Source: Allomuricauda sp. TY007 (GTDB taxonomy: Bacteria; Bacteroidota; Bacteroidia; Flavobacteriales; Flavobacteriaceae). Taken from it: a DNA stretch of 64,000 bases. Below, piece by piece: positions 55,347 through 64,000 of the stretch. Position numbers and translations under genes: made by a program. Where the stretch lies: assembly GCF_010468565.1 (NCBI RefSeq), contig NZ_WUEG01000006.1, positions 62,001 through 126,000 of the forward strand, in the 5' to 3' direction. The notes below the pieces were generated by a model. That model made no database searches. It was not told the origin of the DNA and worked only from the letters and a program-made list of their open reading frames with translations. Within the stretch, counting starts at the first letter, position 1. The number at the start of each line of letters is the position of its first letter.

Positions 55347-56120
55347 ATGGGCAAGATTATTGCAATAGCAAACCAAAAGGGTGGTGTAGGAAAAACTACC
55401 ACAACGGTAAACCTTGCAGCCTCTTTGGGCGTATTGGAAAAAAAAGTGCTACTTATTGATGCCGACCCCCAAGCCAATGCAACATCGGGTTTGGGTGTTG
55501 ATGTTGACTCTATCGAAAAAGGTACATACCAGCTTTTGGAACACACCATGAGTGTGGAAGAAGTGACGATTTCCACCGATTCCCCTAATGTGGATTTGGT
55601 ACCAGCGCACATTGACCTTGTTGCCATCGAGATTGAATTGGTGGATAAGGACAACAGAGAGTACATGATGAAAGAAGCCTTAAAGAATTTGGGCGATAAG
55701 TACGATTTCGTGCTGATTGATTGTGCTCCTTCCTTGGGACTGCTCACCCTGAACGCGCTTACAGCAGCCGATTCTGTAATGATACCCATACAATGTGAAT
55801 ATTTTGCCCTGGAAGGTCTTGGCAAATTGTTGAACACTGTAAAAAGTGTACAAAAGATACATAACAACGATTTGGACATTGAAGGAATGTTATTGACCAT
55901 GTACGATTCCAGGTTACGACTTTCCAACCAAGTGGTTGAAGAAGTGAAAAAGCACTTCGCGGATATGGTCTTTGACACTATTATCCAAAGAAACGTTAGG
56001 CTGAGCGAAGCCCCAAGTTATGGTGAAAGTATCATAAAATATGATGCAAGCAGCAAAGGTGCTTCCAATTATCTTAACTTAGCCAACGAAATTTTGAAGA
56101 AAAACAAGGAGAAAGTTTAG
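55347..56120 (+). CDS. parA: ParA-family chromosome partition ATPase
   Basis: 257 residues. Deviant Walker A KGGVGKTTTTVNLAASLG at 11-28, LIDADPQANATSG and VLIDCAPSLGLLTLNAL. Binds DNA nonspecifically in the ATP state and moves ParB-bound origins. Directly followed by parB; on this and the housekeeping neighbours it is the chromosomal copy, usually near oriC. Confidence 0.95.
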   Translation: MGKIIAIANQKGGVGKTTTTVNLAASLGVLEKKVLLIDADPQANATSGLGVDVDSIEKGTYQLLEHTMSVEEVTISTDSPNVDLVPAHIDLVAIEIELVDKDNREYMMKEALKNLGDKYDFVLIDCAPSLGLLTLNALTAADSVMIPIQCEYFALEGLGKLLNTVKSVQKIHNNDLDIEGMLLTMYDSRLRLSNQVVEEVKKHFADMVFDTIIQRNVRLSEAPSYGESIIKYDASSKGASNYLNLANEILKKNKEKV

Positions 56121-57026
56121 ATGGCGAAAGCAACAAAAAAACAGGCGCTGGGAAGAGGCCTGTCCGCTCTATTGAATGACCCGGAGAATGATATTAAGTC
56201 AGTTTCGGACAAAAATGCGGACAAGGTTATAGGCAATGTAGTAGAGTTGGACATTAATTCCATTGAGGTCAACCCTTTTCAGCCGCGTTCCAATTTTAAC
56301 GACGAAACCCTTGAGGAATTGGCCAGCTCCATACGTGAACTGGGCATCATCCAACCGATTACCGTAAGAAAACTGGATTTCAATAAGTTCCAATTGGTTT
56401 CTGGGGAGCGAAGGTTCCGTGCCTCCAAATTGGTGGGGCTGGAGACCATTCCGGCCTATATCCGCATCGCAAACGATCAGGAATCCTTGGAAATGGCCTT
56501 GGTGGAAAACATCCAAAGGCAAGACCTCGACCCTATCGAAATTGCCCTCTCTTATCAAAGACTTATCGATGAAATCGAGATCACTCAGGAAAAATTGAGC
56601 GACCGTGTTGGAAAAAAACGTTCCACCATCACCAATTATTTGCGCCTGTTAAAATTAGACCCCATCATCCAAACAGGAATGCGCGATGGATTCATCAGCA
56701 TGGGTCACGGTAGGGCCCTTATCAACATTGATAAAAAGAAGGACCAAATCGCCATTTATGAAAAGGTCGTTTCCGATGGTCTCTCCGTTAGAGCTACCGA
56801 ACAATTGGTCAAAGACCACAAAGAACCTAAAAGTTCAGGCTCCGAAAAGAAAAAGAGCAGCTCAGATGTTCCCGACTTTGTTTCAAACAGCTTGGATTCC
56901 ATCAAAGAACGATTAGCGACCAAAGTGGATATTACCACATCCAAAAACGGAAAAGGAAAAATTGTGATACCCTTTCATTCAGAAGAAGACTTTAAGCGTA
57001 TCAAAAAATTGTTGACAGGTGAATAA
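56121..57026 (+). CDS. parB: ParB/Spo0J chromosome partition protein
   Basis: 301 residues. ALGRGLSALL at the N-terminus binds ParA; NPFQPRSNFNDETLEELASSI and GERRFRASKLVGLETIPAYIR with ENIQRQDLDPIE form the CTPase/DNA clamp; a HTH (QEKLSDRVGKKRSTITNYLRLLKL) binds parS. No parS 16-mer (TGTTTCACGTGAAACA) was noticed in the window. Starts next to the parA stop. Confidence 0.95.
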   Translation: MAKATKKQALGRGLSALLNDPENDIKSVSDKNADKVIGNVVELDINSIEVNPFQPRSNFNDETLEELASSIRELGIIQPITVRKLDFNKFQLVSGERRFRASKLVGLETIPAYIRIANDQESLEMALVENIQRQDLDPIEIALSYQRLIDEIEITQEKLSDRVGKKRSTITNYLRLLKLDPIIQTGMRDGFISMGHGRALINIDKKKDQIAIYEKVVSDGLSVRATEQLVKDHKEPKSSGSEKKKSSSDVPDFVSNSLDSIKERLATKVDITTSKNGKGKIVIPFHSEEDFKRIKKLLTGE

Positions 57027-57675
57027 AAACCTCCTTTTATTGTTCTTTGCCTTTTTGTTGTTTCACACAGGATTTTCTCAGGAAGAAGAGGAAAAAGAAA
57101 GCAAAAAACAGCCCCAACAAACCAAAGAGGTGGATTCTCTTTCACAAAATATGAAAGGGGAAGGCGTTACTTTTGAAGAGGTCACCAAAAAGGAGAACAT
57201 TAATCCCCTTGCCCCTAGCAAGGCTGCTTTTTATTCGGCAATCCTCCCAGGTCTTGGACAAATTTACAACAAACGCTATTGGAAGGCCCCCATTGTTTGG
57301 GGCGCCATCGGAACAGGAATTTATGTCTATTCTTATAACAACACCGAATATCGCAGGGCAAGAAACGCTTTCAAGCGCAGACTTGCAGGTTTTGAAGACG
57401 ACGAATTCTGGGATTTGAACAAAGACGGAAACGGGCCGGATTTAACTTCGGAAGCATTACAAGAAGCACAAGAAAACACCCAACGGGACAGGGACTTGGC
57501 TTTGGTAATCACCATTGCTCTTTATGCCTTGAACATTATAGATGCCAATGTGGACTCGCACTTAAAGCAATATAATGTAAGTGATGATCTGGCTGTTGAC
57601 CTCAACCCTTATTTAGATATAAACCCTTTTACCAATCAGCCAAACTACGGTATGGCTATGGTTATAAAATTTTAA
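57019..57675 (+). CDS. DUF5683 membrane protein
   Basis: 218 residues, GTG start overlapping parB by 8 bp. Signal peptide (LLLFFAFLLFHTGFSQ), an acidic linker, then SKAAFYSAILPGLGQIYNKRYWKAPIVWGAIGTGIYVY, the DUF5683 core with two membrane segments. Conserved in this parB-dapB-lepB neighbourhood in flavobacteria; function unknown. Confidence 0.82.
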   Translation: MNKNLLLLFFAFLLFHTGFSQEEEEKESKKQPQQTKEVDSLSQNMKGEGVTFEEVTKKENINPLAPSKAAFYSAILPGLGQIYNKRYWKAPIVWGAIGTGIYVYSYNNTEYRRARNAFKRRLAGFEDDEFWDLNKDGNGPDLTSEALQEAQENTQRDRDLALVITIALYALNIIDANVDSHLKQYNVSDDLAVDLNPYLDINPFTNQPNYGMAMVIKF

Positions 57676-57678
57676 TGT

Positions 57679-58380
57679 ATGAAGATCGGTCTGTTTGGAT
57701 ATGGCAAAATGGGAAAGATGATCGAGCAGATTGCTCAAGGAAGAGGCCATTCCATCGTAGCAAAGATTGATGACCCTTCACAAGATGTGGATTACGCCTC
57801 AATGGATGTTGCCATTGACTTTAGTACTCCAGAAGCCGCTTTTGACAATATCACCAATTGTTTCAAAAATAATGTGCCCGTCATTAGTGGCACAACGGGT
57901 TGGTTGAATAGGTTTGAGGAGGCCATCAAAATTTGTAATGACAATAAAAGTGCTTTTATCTACGCCTCCAACTTTAGTTTGGGAGTCAATATTTTCTTTG
58001 AACTCAATAAGCATCTTGCCAAAATGATGGCAGAATTAGATCAGTACAAGGTTGCGATGGAAGAAATCCATCACACCCAAAAACTGGATGCACCCAGTGG
58101 AACCGCCATTACCTTGGCCGAAGGCATTATTGAAAACACCTCCTACCAAAACTGGAAATTGGAACAATCTGGAGATAAAATCATCCCAATAAAATCCATA
58201 AGGGAAGGTACAGTGCCTGGAACTCACAGCATTGCCTACAAGAGTTCCGTGGACACCATCGAAATAAAACACGAAGCACATAACAGAGAAGGTTTTGCTC
58301 TGGGAGCGGTTATTGCATCGGAATGGATACTTGGAAAAACAGGTGTTTTTTCCATGAAAGATGTGTTAAACCTAAGCTAA
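57679..58380 (+). CDS. dapB: 4-hydroxy-tetrahydrodipicolinate reductase
   Basis: 233 residues. N-terminal GLFGYGKMGKMI Rossmann motif, EIHHTQKLDAPSGTAITLAE with the catalytic His/Lys region. Makes tetrahydrodipicolinate for lysine and diaminopimelate (peptidoglycan) synthesis. Confidence 0.95.
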   Translation: MKIGLFGYGKMGKMIEQIAQGRGHSIVAKIDDPSQDVDYASMDVAIDFSTPEAAFDNITNCFKNNVPVISGTTGWLNRFEEAIKICNDNKSAFIYASNFSLGVNIFFELNKHLAKMMAELDQYKVAMEEIHHTQKLDAPSGTAITLAEGIIENTSYQNWKLEQSGDKIIPIKSIREGTVPGTHSIAYKSSVDTIEIKHEAHNREGFALGAVIASEWILGKTGVFSMKDVLNLS

Positions 58381-58430
58381 AAAACGTAACAAGAATTTAG
58401 ACCTAGGGTCTAACAAAGAAACTTTTTTAT

Positions 58431-60170
58431 ATGGACGGTACACAATGGATCATTTTTATCCTGATTATTCAGGTTATCCATTTCTTGGGAACTTGGAAAC
58501 TCTACGTTAAGGCAGGCAGAAAACCATGGGAGGCCGCCATACCTATTTACAATGGCATTGTTTTGATGAAAATCATCAACAGACCTTGGTGGTGGGTAAT
58601 TTTATTGTTCATTCCCATCATCAATTTATTGATGTTCCCCGTGGTTTGGGTGGAAACCATCCGAAGTTTTGGAAAAAATTCCCTTGTAGATACATGGTTG
58701 GTCATCTTAACGCTTGGTTTTTATATCTACTATATCAATTACGCTGAAGATGTACAATATATTGAAGATCGTAGCCTAAAGCCAAAAACGGGATTGGGCG
58801 AATGGGTCAGCTCCATTGTATTTGCCATTGTGGCAGCAACCTTTGTCCACACCTATTTCATTCAACCTTATGTGATTCCGACAGGGTCTCTGGAGCGTAC
58901 CTTGCGAGTGGGTGATTTCTTGTTTGTAAGCAAGTTCCATTATGGAGCAAGGGTTCCTATGACAACCTTGGCCGCCCCCATGGTGCATGATACACTTCCT
59001 GTTCTTAAAACAAGGTCATATTTGGCCGATGTGAATCCAGACACTTATAAAACTTCTTGGATAAACAAATTGCAACTCCCTTACATGCGGTTGCCCGGTT
59101 TTGAAAAAGTGGAGAAAAACGATATTGTGGTCTTCAGTTTGCCCGCTGATACTTTGTATCAATTCTTTAAGGCACAAAAGGCCGTTATAAAGCCTATTGA
59201 TAAAAAATCAAACTACGTAAAGCGTTGTGTAGGTACCCCAGGAGATTCCTTGCAAGTTATTGATGGCTATGTGTACATCAATGGGGAACAGCTTCAATTA
59301 TCTGACAGGGCAAAACCGATGTATGTCTACGATATTTATGCAAAAAACGGGGTTTCCAGTAGGTTTTTGGAAGAGGTGGATGCATCCGACTATGTTCGAA
59401 AATACATTGCAACCAATATCAGTGAAGCGCAGTACAATGGATTGGCGCCATTCATTTCCGGTGCAAGACCAACAGAGAATGGCAAAATTGAACTGTACAC
59501 ACAGGAAAATGGGATCCCGACCGATGTTATTCGTCAATTGCGGCTTTCGCTGACCGAGGAAAAACCTCGCTCCCGTATGGCCAATTTAACTGATGAAATG
59601 GTCTCGGCCCTCCGAAACAATCCTGCTATTGATTCTGTGGTACAGACCATAGAACCCAAAGGGGAATATGGCGGTGCTTTCCCTCAAAAACCTAACCTAT
59701 ACCCTTGGAACAACGATAACTTTGGACCCATTTTTATTCCCAAGAAAGGAACCACCGTCGAAATCAATTCCAGGACCATTCCACTGTACAAAAAAATTAT
59801 TCGGGATTACGAATACAATGACGTAAAGGTTACTGGCAACAAAGTGCTCATAAATGGCGAAGAAGCCGATTCCTACACCTTTAAACAGGATTATTATTGG
59901 ATGATGGGTGACAATCGTGACCACTCCGAAGATAGTAGAACGTGGGGATATGTTCCTGCCGATCATATTGTGGGCAAACCCGTGTTCCTTTGGATGAGCT
60001 TTGACAACTTTAGGCAGGGCATCGCCAATTGGAGGGTTCGTTGGGATCGTGTATTTACCACCGTTGGTGGAAGCGGCGAACCTGTATCCTATTTCTGGTA
60101 TTTCATCGGGCTATTGGCAGCTTGGTTCATTTTTGATTTCTTCCGAAAGCGAAAGAAGAAAAACGCATAA
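58431..60170 (+). CDS. lepB: signal peptidase I, extended Bacteroidota form
   Basis: 579 residues, about twice the E. coli length. An N-terminal ~120-residue part has three or four membrane helices and a DUF5684-like sequence; the catalytic part has VIPTGSLERTLRVGDFLFVSKF (catalytic Ser), NYVKRCVGTPGDSL (catalytic Lys) and MMGDNRDHSEDSRTWGYVP. A long insert (~300-440) and a C-terminal membrane helix follow. Note Met is replaced by Leu after the catalytic Ser. Confidence 0.94.
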   Translation: MDGTQWIIFILIIQVIHFLGTWKLYVKAGRKPWEAAIPIYNGIVLMKIINRPWWWVILLFIPIINLLMFPVVWVETIRSFGKNSLVDTWLVILTLGFYIYYINYAEDVQYIEDRSLKPKTGLGEWVSSIVFAIVAATFVHTYFIQPYVIPTGSLERTLRVGDFLFVSKFHYGARVPMTTLAAPMVHDTLPVLKTRSYLADVNPDTYKTSWINKLQLPYMRLPGFEKVEKNDIVVFSLPADTLYQFFKAQKAVIKPIDKKSNYVKRCVGTPGDSLQVIDGYVYINGEQLQLSDRAKPMYVYDIYAKNGVSSRFLEEVDASDYVRKYIATNISEAQYNGLAPFISGARPTENGKIELYTQENGIPTDVIRQLRLSLTEEKPRSRMANLTDEMVSALRNNPAIDSVVQTIEPKGEYGGAFPQKPNLYPWNNDNFGPIFIPKKGTTVEINSRTIPLYKKIIRDYEYNDVKVTGNKVLINGEEADSYTFKQDYYWMMGDNRDHSEDSRTWGYVPADHIVGKPVFLWMSFDNFRQGIANWRVRWDRVFTTVGGSGEPVSYFWYFIGLLAAWFIFDFFRKRKKKNA

Positions 60171-60190
60171 GACAACATAATCCGAGTTCT

Positions 60191-60823
60191 TTGAAAATTC
60201 TTGTACACCCTTCCTATTTCCCTAGTATCGCCACTTTTGCGGCCATTGTGCAGCATGAAATGGTTTGGGAAGCCCATGATAATTTTCAGAAGCAGACGTA
60301 CAGAAACCGCTGTTATATTTCAACGGACAAGGGCAAGCACATGCTCAACATCCCCATTAAGCACGTAGGCGGCAAAGAAGGTCGACAAAAATATGCTGAT
60401 GTTACCATGGAGAACAGCTATAACTGGAAAAAGGAACATTGGCGCACTTTGGAAACCGCATATAGGACCTCCCCGTTTTTTGAATTTTATGAGGATGAAC
60501 TAAGACCGCTTTATGAAGGAAATGATGACGCTCTTTATGACTTCAATTTAAAAACTATAGAAACGATTGCAGATTGTATTGGGCTGGCAATCCCAACAGA
60601 AAAATCCAAAAAATACGAAGTAATCCCAGAAACTTATTTTGATGCTCGGTTTTTGGTAGAGGCGAAAAAGGAGAAAGATTGGAGCGTGGAACCCTACACC
60701 CAAGTATTTGAGGAACGCCATGGATTTATCCCAAATTTAAGCGTGCTTGATCTCCTGTTCAATGAGGGAACCAACACGCTCAGTTACCTAAAAAGTCTAT
60801 CTTTGGATTTAAAACATGCTTAG
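60191..60823 (+). CDS. WbqC-family protein
   Basis: 210 residues with a TTG start: the N-terminus KILVHPSYFPSIATFAAIVQ is the conserved WbqC start and the next in-frame ATG would remove it. The RNRCYISTDKGKHMLNIPIKHV and NWKKEHWRTLETAYRTSPFFEFYEDEL segments are diagnostic. WbqC-like proteins act in O-antigen or surface-sugar biosynthesis; exact role here open. Confidence 0.88.
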   Translation: MKILVHPSYFPSIATFAAIVQHEMVWEAHDNFQKQTYRNRCYISTDKGKHMLNIPIKHVGGKEGRQKYADVTMENSYNWKKEHWRTLETAYRTSPFFEFYEDELRPLYEGNDDALYDFNLKTIETIADCIGLAIPTEKSKKYEVIPETYFDARFLVEAKKEKDWSVEPYTQVFEERHGFIPNLSVLDLLFNEGTNTLSYLKSLSLDLKHA

Positions 60824-61124
60824 GCATCTACTCCATTACGGTATACATTTTTTGGTTCCCATTGTGATTGCGTTTTGGTTTTTTAAGGACAATAGAATCA
60901 AGATAGCTTTAATACTTTTGGCGGGAATTATCATCGATGTAGATCACCTTTGGGCCACTCCTCTATTTGATACCAACCGTTGTAGCATAGGGTTTCATGC
61001 CCTACACAGTTATTGGGCAATTGCCATCTACTGCATTTTGCCATTTTTTAAACCCACACGAATAATTGGATTGGCCTTGATTATCCACATTTTTGCGGAT
61101 ACATTGGATTGCCTACTCATGTGA
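60816..61124 (+). CDS. DUF6122 membrane protein
   Basis: 102 residues. Hydrophobic with LLHYGIHFLVPIVIAFWFF, GIIIDVDHLWATPLFD and GFHALHSYWAIAIYCILPF. The His and Asp residues in HYGIH, DVDHLW and HIFADTLDC suggest metal binding in the membrane, similar to DUF457-type hydrolases; inference. Overlaps WbqC by 8 bp and the convergent gene by 12. Confidence 0.82.
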   Translation: MLRHLLHYGIHFLVPIVIAFWFFKDNRIKIALILLAGIIIDVDHLWATPLFDTNRCSIGFHALHSYWAIAIYCILPFFKPTRIIGLALIIHIFADTLDCLLM

Positions 61125-62150
61125 ACTGAAGCGTAAAGTGGCCATAACAGGATAGTGATCGGACAGGCGTTCATCAAAATTTTGATGGGAAAGTACTTCA
61201 AACTTTGGGTCTGCCAAAATATAGTCAATACGCAGTGGAATCTTCCAAAAATCATAGGTACGACCAAAGCCCTTACCTTTTTCCAGAAAGGTATCTTGTA
61301 AATCTCCTTTTACAATTTTGTAGATGTTGGAAAACTGTGTGTTATTTAAATCACCACAAACTATATTGGTATATGAGCTGTTCTCAAAATGAGTCCTAAA
61401 TATTTCCGCCTGCTCCAACTGCTTCGAAAATGTATGGACCAATCTTTTATATGTCCTCTCCGATTTTTCCCCATCTGAAAAATTATCGGTACTGGGTCTT
61501 ATTTTAAACGATTGCAAATGCAAATTATAAACCCTAATGGTATCTTTTCGTAATAAAATATCTGCATAAATAATGTTGTTCTGTGTGCCGGGAAGATCTA
61601 ACGAACCGCTACTTATTATTGGGAACTTGGAGAATATGGCTTGCGTTGCTCTTTTATTGGCATGCGGGGTTTCACTACGGTAAGGATACTGTTTCAATTG
61701 CTGATACCGTGCCCTACTATGCTCCTGCACACAAAATATATCGGGGTCCTGTTTCTTAACAAGTTCAACAATACTATCGCCAACACCTGGTTCTTTCATC
61801 CATCCATTTTTATTGAAGCCCCACACATTATAGGACATAATTTTCAAGTCGGATGATTCTTTTTTGGGAATAGGGTCATTGCCCAATCCATAAAAAGGTC
61901 CAAACATTAAATAACCAAGAACAATCGCAACCAAGGAAAGAACAAGTTGTCTTTTTAGTTTGATGCCCCAGTAAACAAGGAATAAAATATTAAGTAAAAA
62001 AAGAAAGGGAACTACCAAACTTAGAACAGATAAGGCCGAAACAATTTGGAGCGGCATATAGGATAGTATGCCGGTGACTATCAATAAAACTGCAACTAAC
62101 GCATTGATTACATACACAATCCTATCAATTATCGAGGTAGCTTTTTTCAC
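61113..62150 (-). CDS. membrane-anchored endonuclease/exonuclease/phosphatase-family protein
   Basis: 345 residues: three N-terminal membrane helices (to ~95), then an EEP hydrolase (MSYNVWGFNKNGW, DIFCVQEHSRARYQQ, VCGDLNNTQFSNIYKI, LSDHYPVMATLRF). The catalytic domain is probably periplasmic. Distant from the secreted EEP protein at 15.4-16.2 kb. Confidence 0.9.
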   Translation of the reverse strand: MKKATSIIDRIVYVINALVAVLLIVTGILSYMPLQIVSALSVLSLVVPFLFLLNILFLVYWGIKLKRQLVLSLVAIVLGYLMFGPFYGLGNDPIPKKESSDLKIMSYNVWGFNKNGWMKEPGVGDSIVELVKKQDPDIFCVQEHSRARYQQLKQYPYRSETPHANKRATQAIFSKFPIISSGSLDLPGTQNNIIYADILLRKDTIRVYNLHLQSFKIRPSTDNFSDGEKSERTYKRLVHTFSKQLEQAEIFRTHFENSSYTNIVCGDLNNTQFSNIYKIVKGDLQDTFLEKGKGFGRTYDFWKIPLRIDYILADPKFEVLSHQNFDERLSDHYPVMATLRFSSHE

Positions 62151-62153
62151 GGT

Positions 62154-63017
62154 CTAATCTTCCTTACCTGCCTTAAACAAAAAGTCTTTTTCCTCTTTAG
62201 ACAAGCTCTCGTAACCAGATTTACTGATTTTATCCAAAATCGTATCTATTCGTTTTTGCTTGGCCTGCTTATCGTAATCCGCTTTGCTCTTGGTCGCTGC
62301 TTTTTTCCTGTATACCGTTTTCATTGGCGCCTTCTTTTCTTTTGGCTTGAAAAGGTCCAAAATGACATTTCTGAACTTGGTAAAGCCAGCACCTATGTCA
62401 TTGCCTTTGAACAATTGCCGAGCATACACATAGCCCAAAAAGGCTCCACCTAAGTGGGCCATTCCACCACCAATGTTGTCCCCCATACCTATCAGCACCA
62501 AATCCTTAACCACCAAAGCAACCCCGATATACCATAGTTTGATGTTGAAGAAAATCAAACGTACTTCTTGATTGGGAATATAGGCACAAACAAAGATAAG
62601 TACTGCGTTAACTCCTGCAGATGCTCCAATCAAGGCGGTATTGGAGTTGACCAGGGTCGGGAATACATTATAGCTGAGCAGAAACACCAGCCCACCCAAC
62701 ATTAAACCTAAAAAGTAAACGTTGATAAATCGTTGGGCATCAAAAAGATTTAAGAATATTCTACTCGCAAAGTAAAGCACGAGCATATTCCAAAAAATAT
62801 GACCGAAGTCTGCATGGAAAAATGAATATGTGACCAAAGACCACGGTTGTGCCAAAAACTCAAAAAAGTCCTTGGGCAAATGGAACCAATGTGAAAAGGA
62901 ATAGCCCAGTAATGCTCCGGATAGACCATCCAACAAAAACAACAGTACGTTTACCGCTATAAGTTTTTCCGCTATGCTCAGCCTAGCAAATTGATATCGA
63001 AGTCCTCCGTTCATCAT
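62154..63017 (-). CDS. rhomboid-family intramembrane serine protease with C-terminal extension
   Basis: 287 residues, six helices plus a ~75-residue basic cytoplasmic tail ending KSGYESLSKEEKDFLFKAGKED (a DUF6576-like C-terminal motif). Catalytic Ser in GASAGVNAVL and His in GGMAHLGGAFLGYVY. Cleaves transmembrane segments. Three bases after the second rhomboid gene. Confidence 0.92.
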   Translation of the reverse strand: MMNGGLRYQFARLSIAEKLIAVNVLLFLLDGLSGALLGYSFSHWFHLPKDFFEFLAQPWSLVTYSFFHADFGHIFWNMLVLYFASRIFLNLFDAQRFINVYFLGLMLGGLVFLLSYNVFPTLVNSNTALIGASAGVNAVLIFVCAYIPNQEVRLIFFNIKLWYIGVALVVKDLVLIGMGDNIGGGMAHLGGAFLGYVYARQLFKGNDIGAGFTKFRNVILDLFKPKEKKAPMKTVYRKKAATKSKADYDKQAKQKRIDTILDKISKSGYESLSKEEKDFLFKAGKED

Positions 63018-63020
63018 AAG

Positions 63021-63755
63021 CTAATCCCACCTATTACTGTTGAACTGATTCTTTTTCCAGTACCACATCATTATAAAACCAATTAAAGCACCACCAATGT
63101 GTGCAAAATGTGCCACCCCTGTATTTACATTGCCTATCCCAAAAATAAGGTCAACGGCAATAAGAATAGGCACAAAGTACTTTGCTTTTATTGGTACGGG
63201 CAAAAAGATAAGCATCAGTTTGGCCTCCGAATACATAAAGGCAAAAGCCACCAAAATACCGTAAATAGCTCCCGATGCGCCTACCGCAGGGGTATTAAAT
63301 GCTGTCAACATGCTGTCGATTGCTCCTTTTCCTGCAATATCGTACCAACCAGGGCTATACTGTCCATTGGCCAAAATATCCAAAATCTGTGTACGGGCAA
63401 TACCTGCACCTTCCAAAGCACTCATTCCCTCGCTGAAAAGAAAATAATTCACTCCTGTATGCAAGGCAGCAGAACCCAAACCTGCCGAAAAATAGAAGAA
63501 AAGAAACTTGTTCTTGCCCCAAATACGCTCCAAAGGGGTTCCAAAGGCCCAGAGCGCATACATATTAAAAAGAATATGCATAAAGTTGCCATGCATAAAC
63601 ATGTGGGTAACCACCTGCCACCATTCAAAATTGGAGTTCTTGGGAAACCAAAGTGACATCCATTGATACATTTGGTCTCCATATAATTGTGTGGCAAAAA
63701 ACAAGATCACGTTTATGATCAAAATATGCTTTACTGCCTCGGTAAGTCTACCCAT
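63021..63755 (-). CDS. rhomboid-family intramembrane serine protease
   Basis: 244 residues. Catalytic Ser in GASGAIYGIL and His in VAHFAHIGGALIGFIM; HMFMHGNFMHILFNMYALWAFG is the rhomboid loop-helix 2 motif. Directly follows mutL (stop of mutL at 63756), so the two rhomboids are co-transcribed with DNA repair gene mutL. Confidence 0.93.
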   Translation of the reverse strand: MGRLTEAVKHILIINVILFFATQLYGDQMYQWMSLWFPKNSNFEWWQVVTHMFMHGNFMHILFNMYALWAFGTPLERIWGKNKFLFFYFSAGLGSAALHTGVNYFLFSEGMSALEGAGIARTQILDILANGQYSPGWYDIAGKGAIDSMLTAFNTPAVGASGAIYGILVAFAFMYSEAKLMLIFLPVPIKAKYFVPILIAVDLIFGIGNVNTGVAHFAHIGGALIGFIMMWYWKKNQFNSNRWD

Positions 63756-64000
63756 TTAATTAAATTTTTTATCTATATCCCCTTCTGAGATAATGGTATA
63801 TGTTATTTTTTGAAAAGGGCTCAAATTGGGCTCTTTGCACGCAAAAAGATTGTTCACCAAGGCCAATTGCGATTCTTGGTCCAACACATCGCCGGTTCTT
63901 ACTGCCAAATTCCTACTTAATGCCTTGGCCAACATTTCTGCCTGCGAAATAGAGCCATCGGCATAACCCTCCATATAATCAGCAATCAAACGATCCAATA
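63756..64000 (-). CDS. mutL: DNA mismatch repair protein MutL (C-terminal fragment)
   Basis: The last 81 residues of a protein entering from the right edge. LVNNLFACKEPNLSPFQKITYTIISEGDIDKKF matches the C-terminus of Bacteroidota MutL endonucleases (the ACKEPN...SP region near the zinc site). The ATG at 63998 is internal. The rest lies outside the window. Confidence 0.75.
   Translation of the reverse strand, partial: LDRLIADYMEGYADGSISQAEMLAKALSRNLAVRTGDVLDQESQLALVNNLFACKEPNLSPFQKITYTIISEGDIDKKFN

Overview
The window is chromosomal DNA of a marine-type Flavobacteriaceae (Bacteroidota), most like the Muricauda/Allomuricauda group by gene content and order; this placement is inference, since no 16S rRNA is present. 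Supporting signs are a SusC/SusD pair, AT-rich spacers, several exact TAnnTTTG promoter boxes (the Bacteroidota -7 element), a NagB-PIG-L fusion, DUF6122/DUF5683/DUF6249 genes and a long Bacteroidota-type signal peptidase I.

Layout: 1-3.7 kb SusD (cut by the edge) and SusC. 4.0-8.2 kb a small secreted protein, thioredoxin reductase, a likely structured ncRNA, a retropepsin-RimK fusion and an RMD1-family protein. 8.4-12.4 kb a polyamine operon (arginine decarboxylase, agmatinase, deoxyhypusine-synthase-like enzyme, acidic small protein) behind a highly structured leader. 12.5-16.2 kb a two-subunit molybdenum hydroxylase and a secreted EEP-family enzyme. 16.6-19.1 kb an outer-membrane barrel plus a vanadium-haloperoxidase/PAP2 lipoprotein. 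19.1-21.6 kb an alkylation-repair operon in which Ada is split over two genes. 21.6-23.6 kb a WYL regulator divergent from DinB and a small conserved protein. 24-28.3 kb an Asp-box propeller protein and a Gfo/Idh/MocA dehydrogenase, then an MFS exporter.

29.7-37.6 kb is a peptidoglycan-recycling locus: AmpG, NagZ and AnmK on one strand, the NagB-PIG-L fusion, and divergently a DeoR-type regulator and MurQ. Together these can import anhydro-muropeptides and convert the sugars to GlcNAc-6-P; no NagA is present locally. 37.6-42 kb holds a PQQ-type sugar dehydrogenase, tRNA-Pro(GGG) and a serine hydrolase/ECF-sigma cassette. 42.1-45.7 kb is an eight-gene operon of small VOC, SRPBCC, DinB, NTF2 and DHFR-like proteins, divergent from a GlxA-type regulator.

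46.9-55.2 kb encodes acyl-CoA (propionyl-CoA) carboxylase and both methylmalonyl-CoA mutase subunits, with udk and a DivIC/FtsB-like gene between. 55.3-61.1 kb is the housekeeping run parA-parB-DUF5683-dapB-lepB-wbqC-DUF6122. 61.1-64 kb on the other strand are an EEP membrane protein, two rhomboids and the 3' end of mutL.

The least explained items are the leader in front of arginine decarboxylase, the roughly 230-nt structured transcript at 5.64-5.87 kb, a pair of paralogous small proteins sharing a 13-residue identical core, and the paired palindromes controlling the WYL/DinB pair. No CRISPR array, rRNA operon, insertion sequence or prophage was seen.
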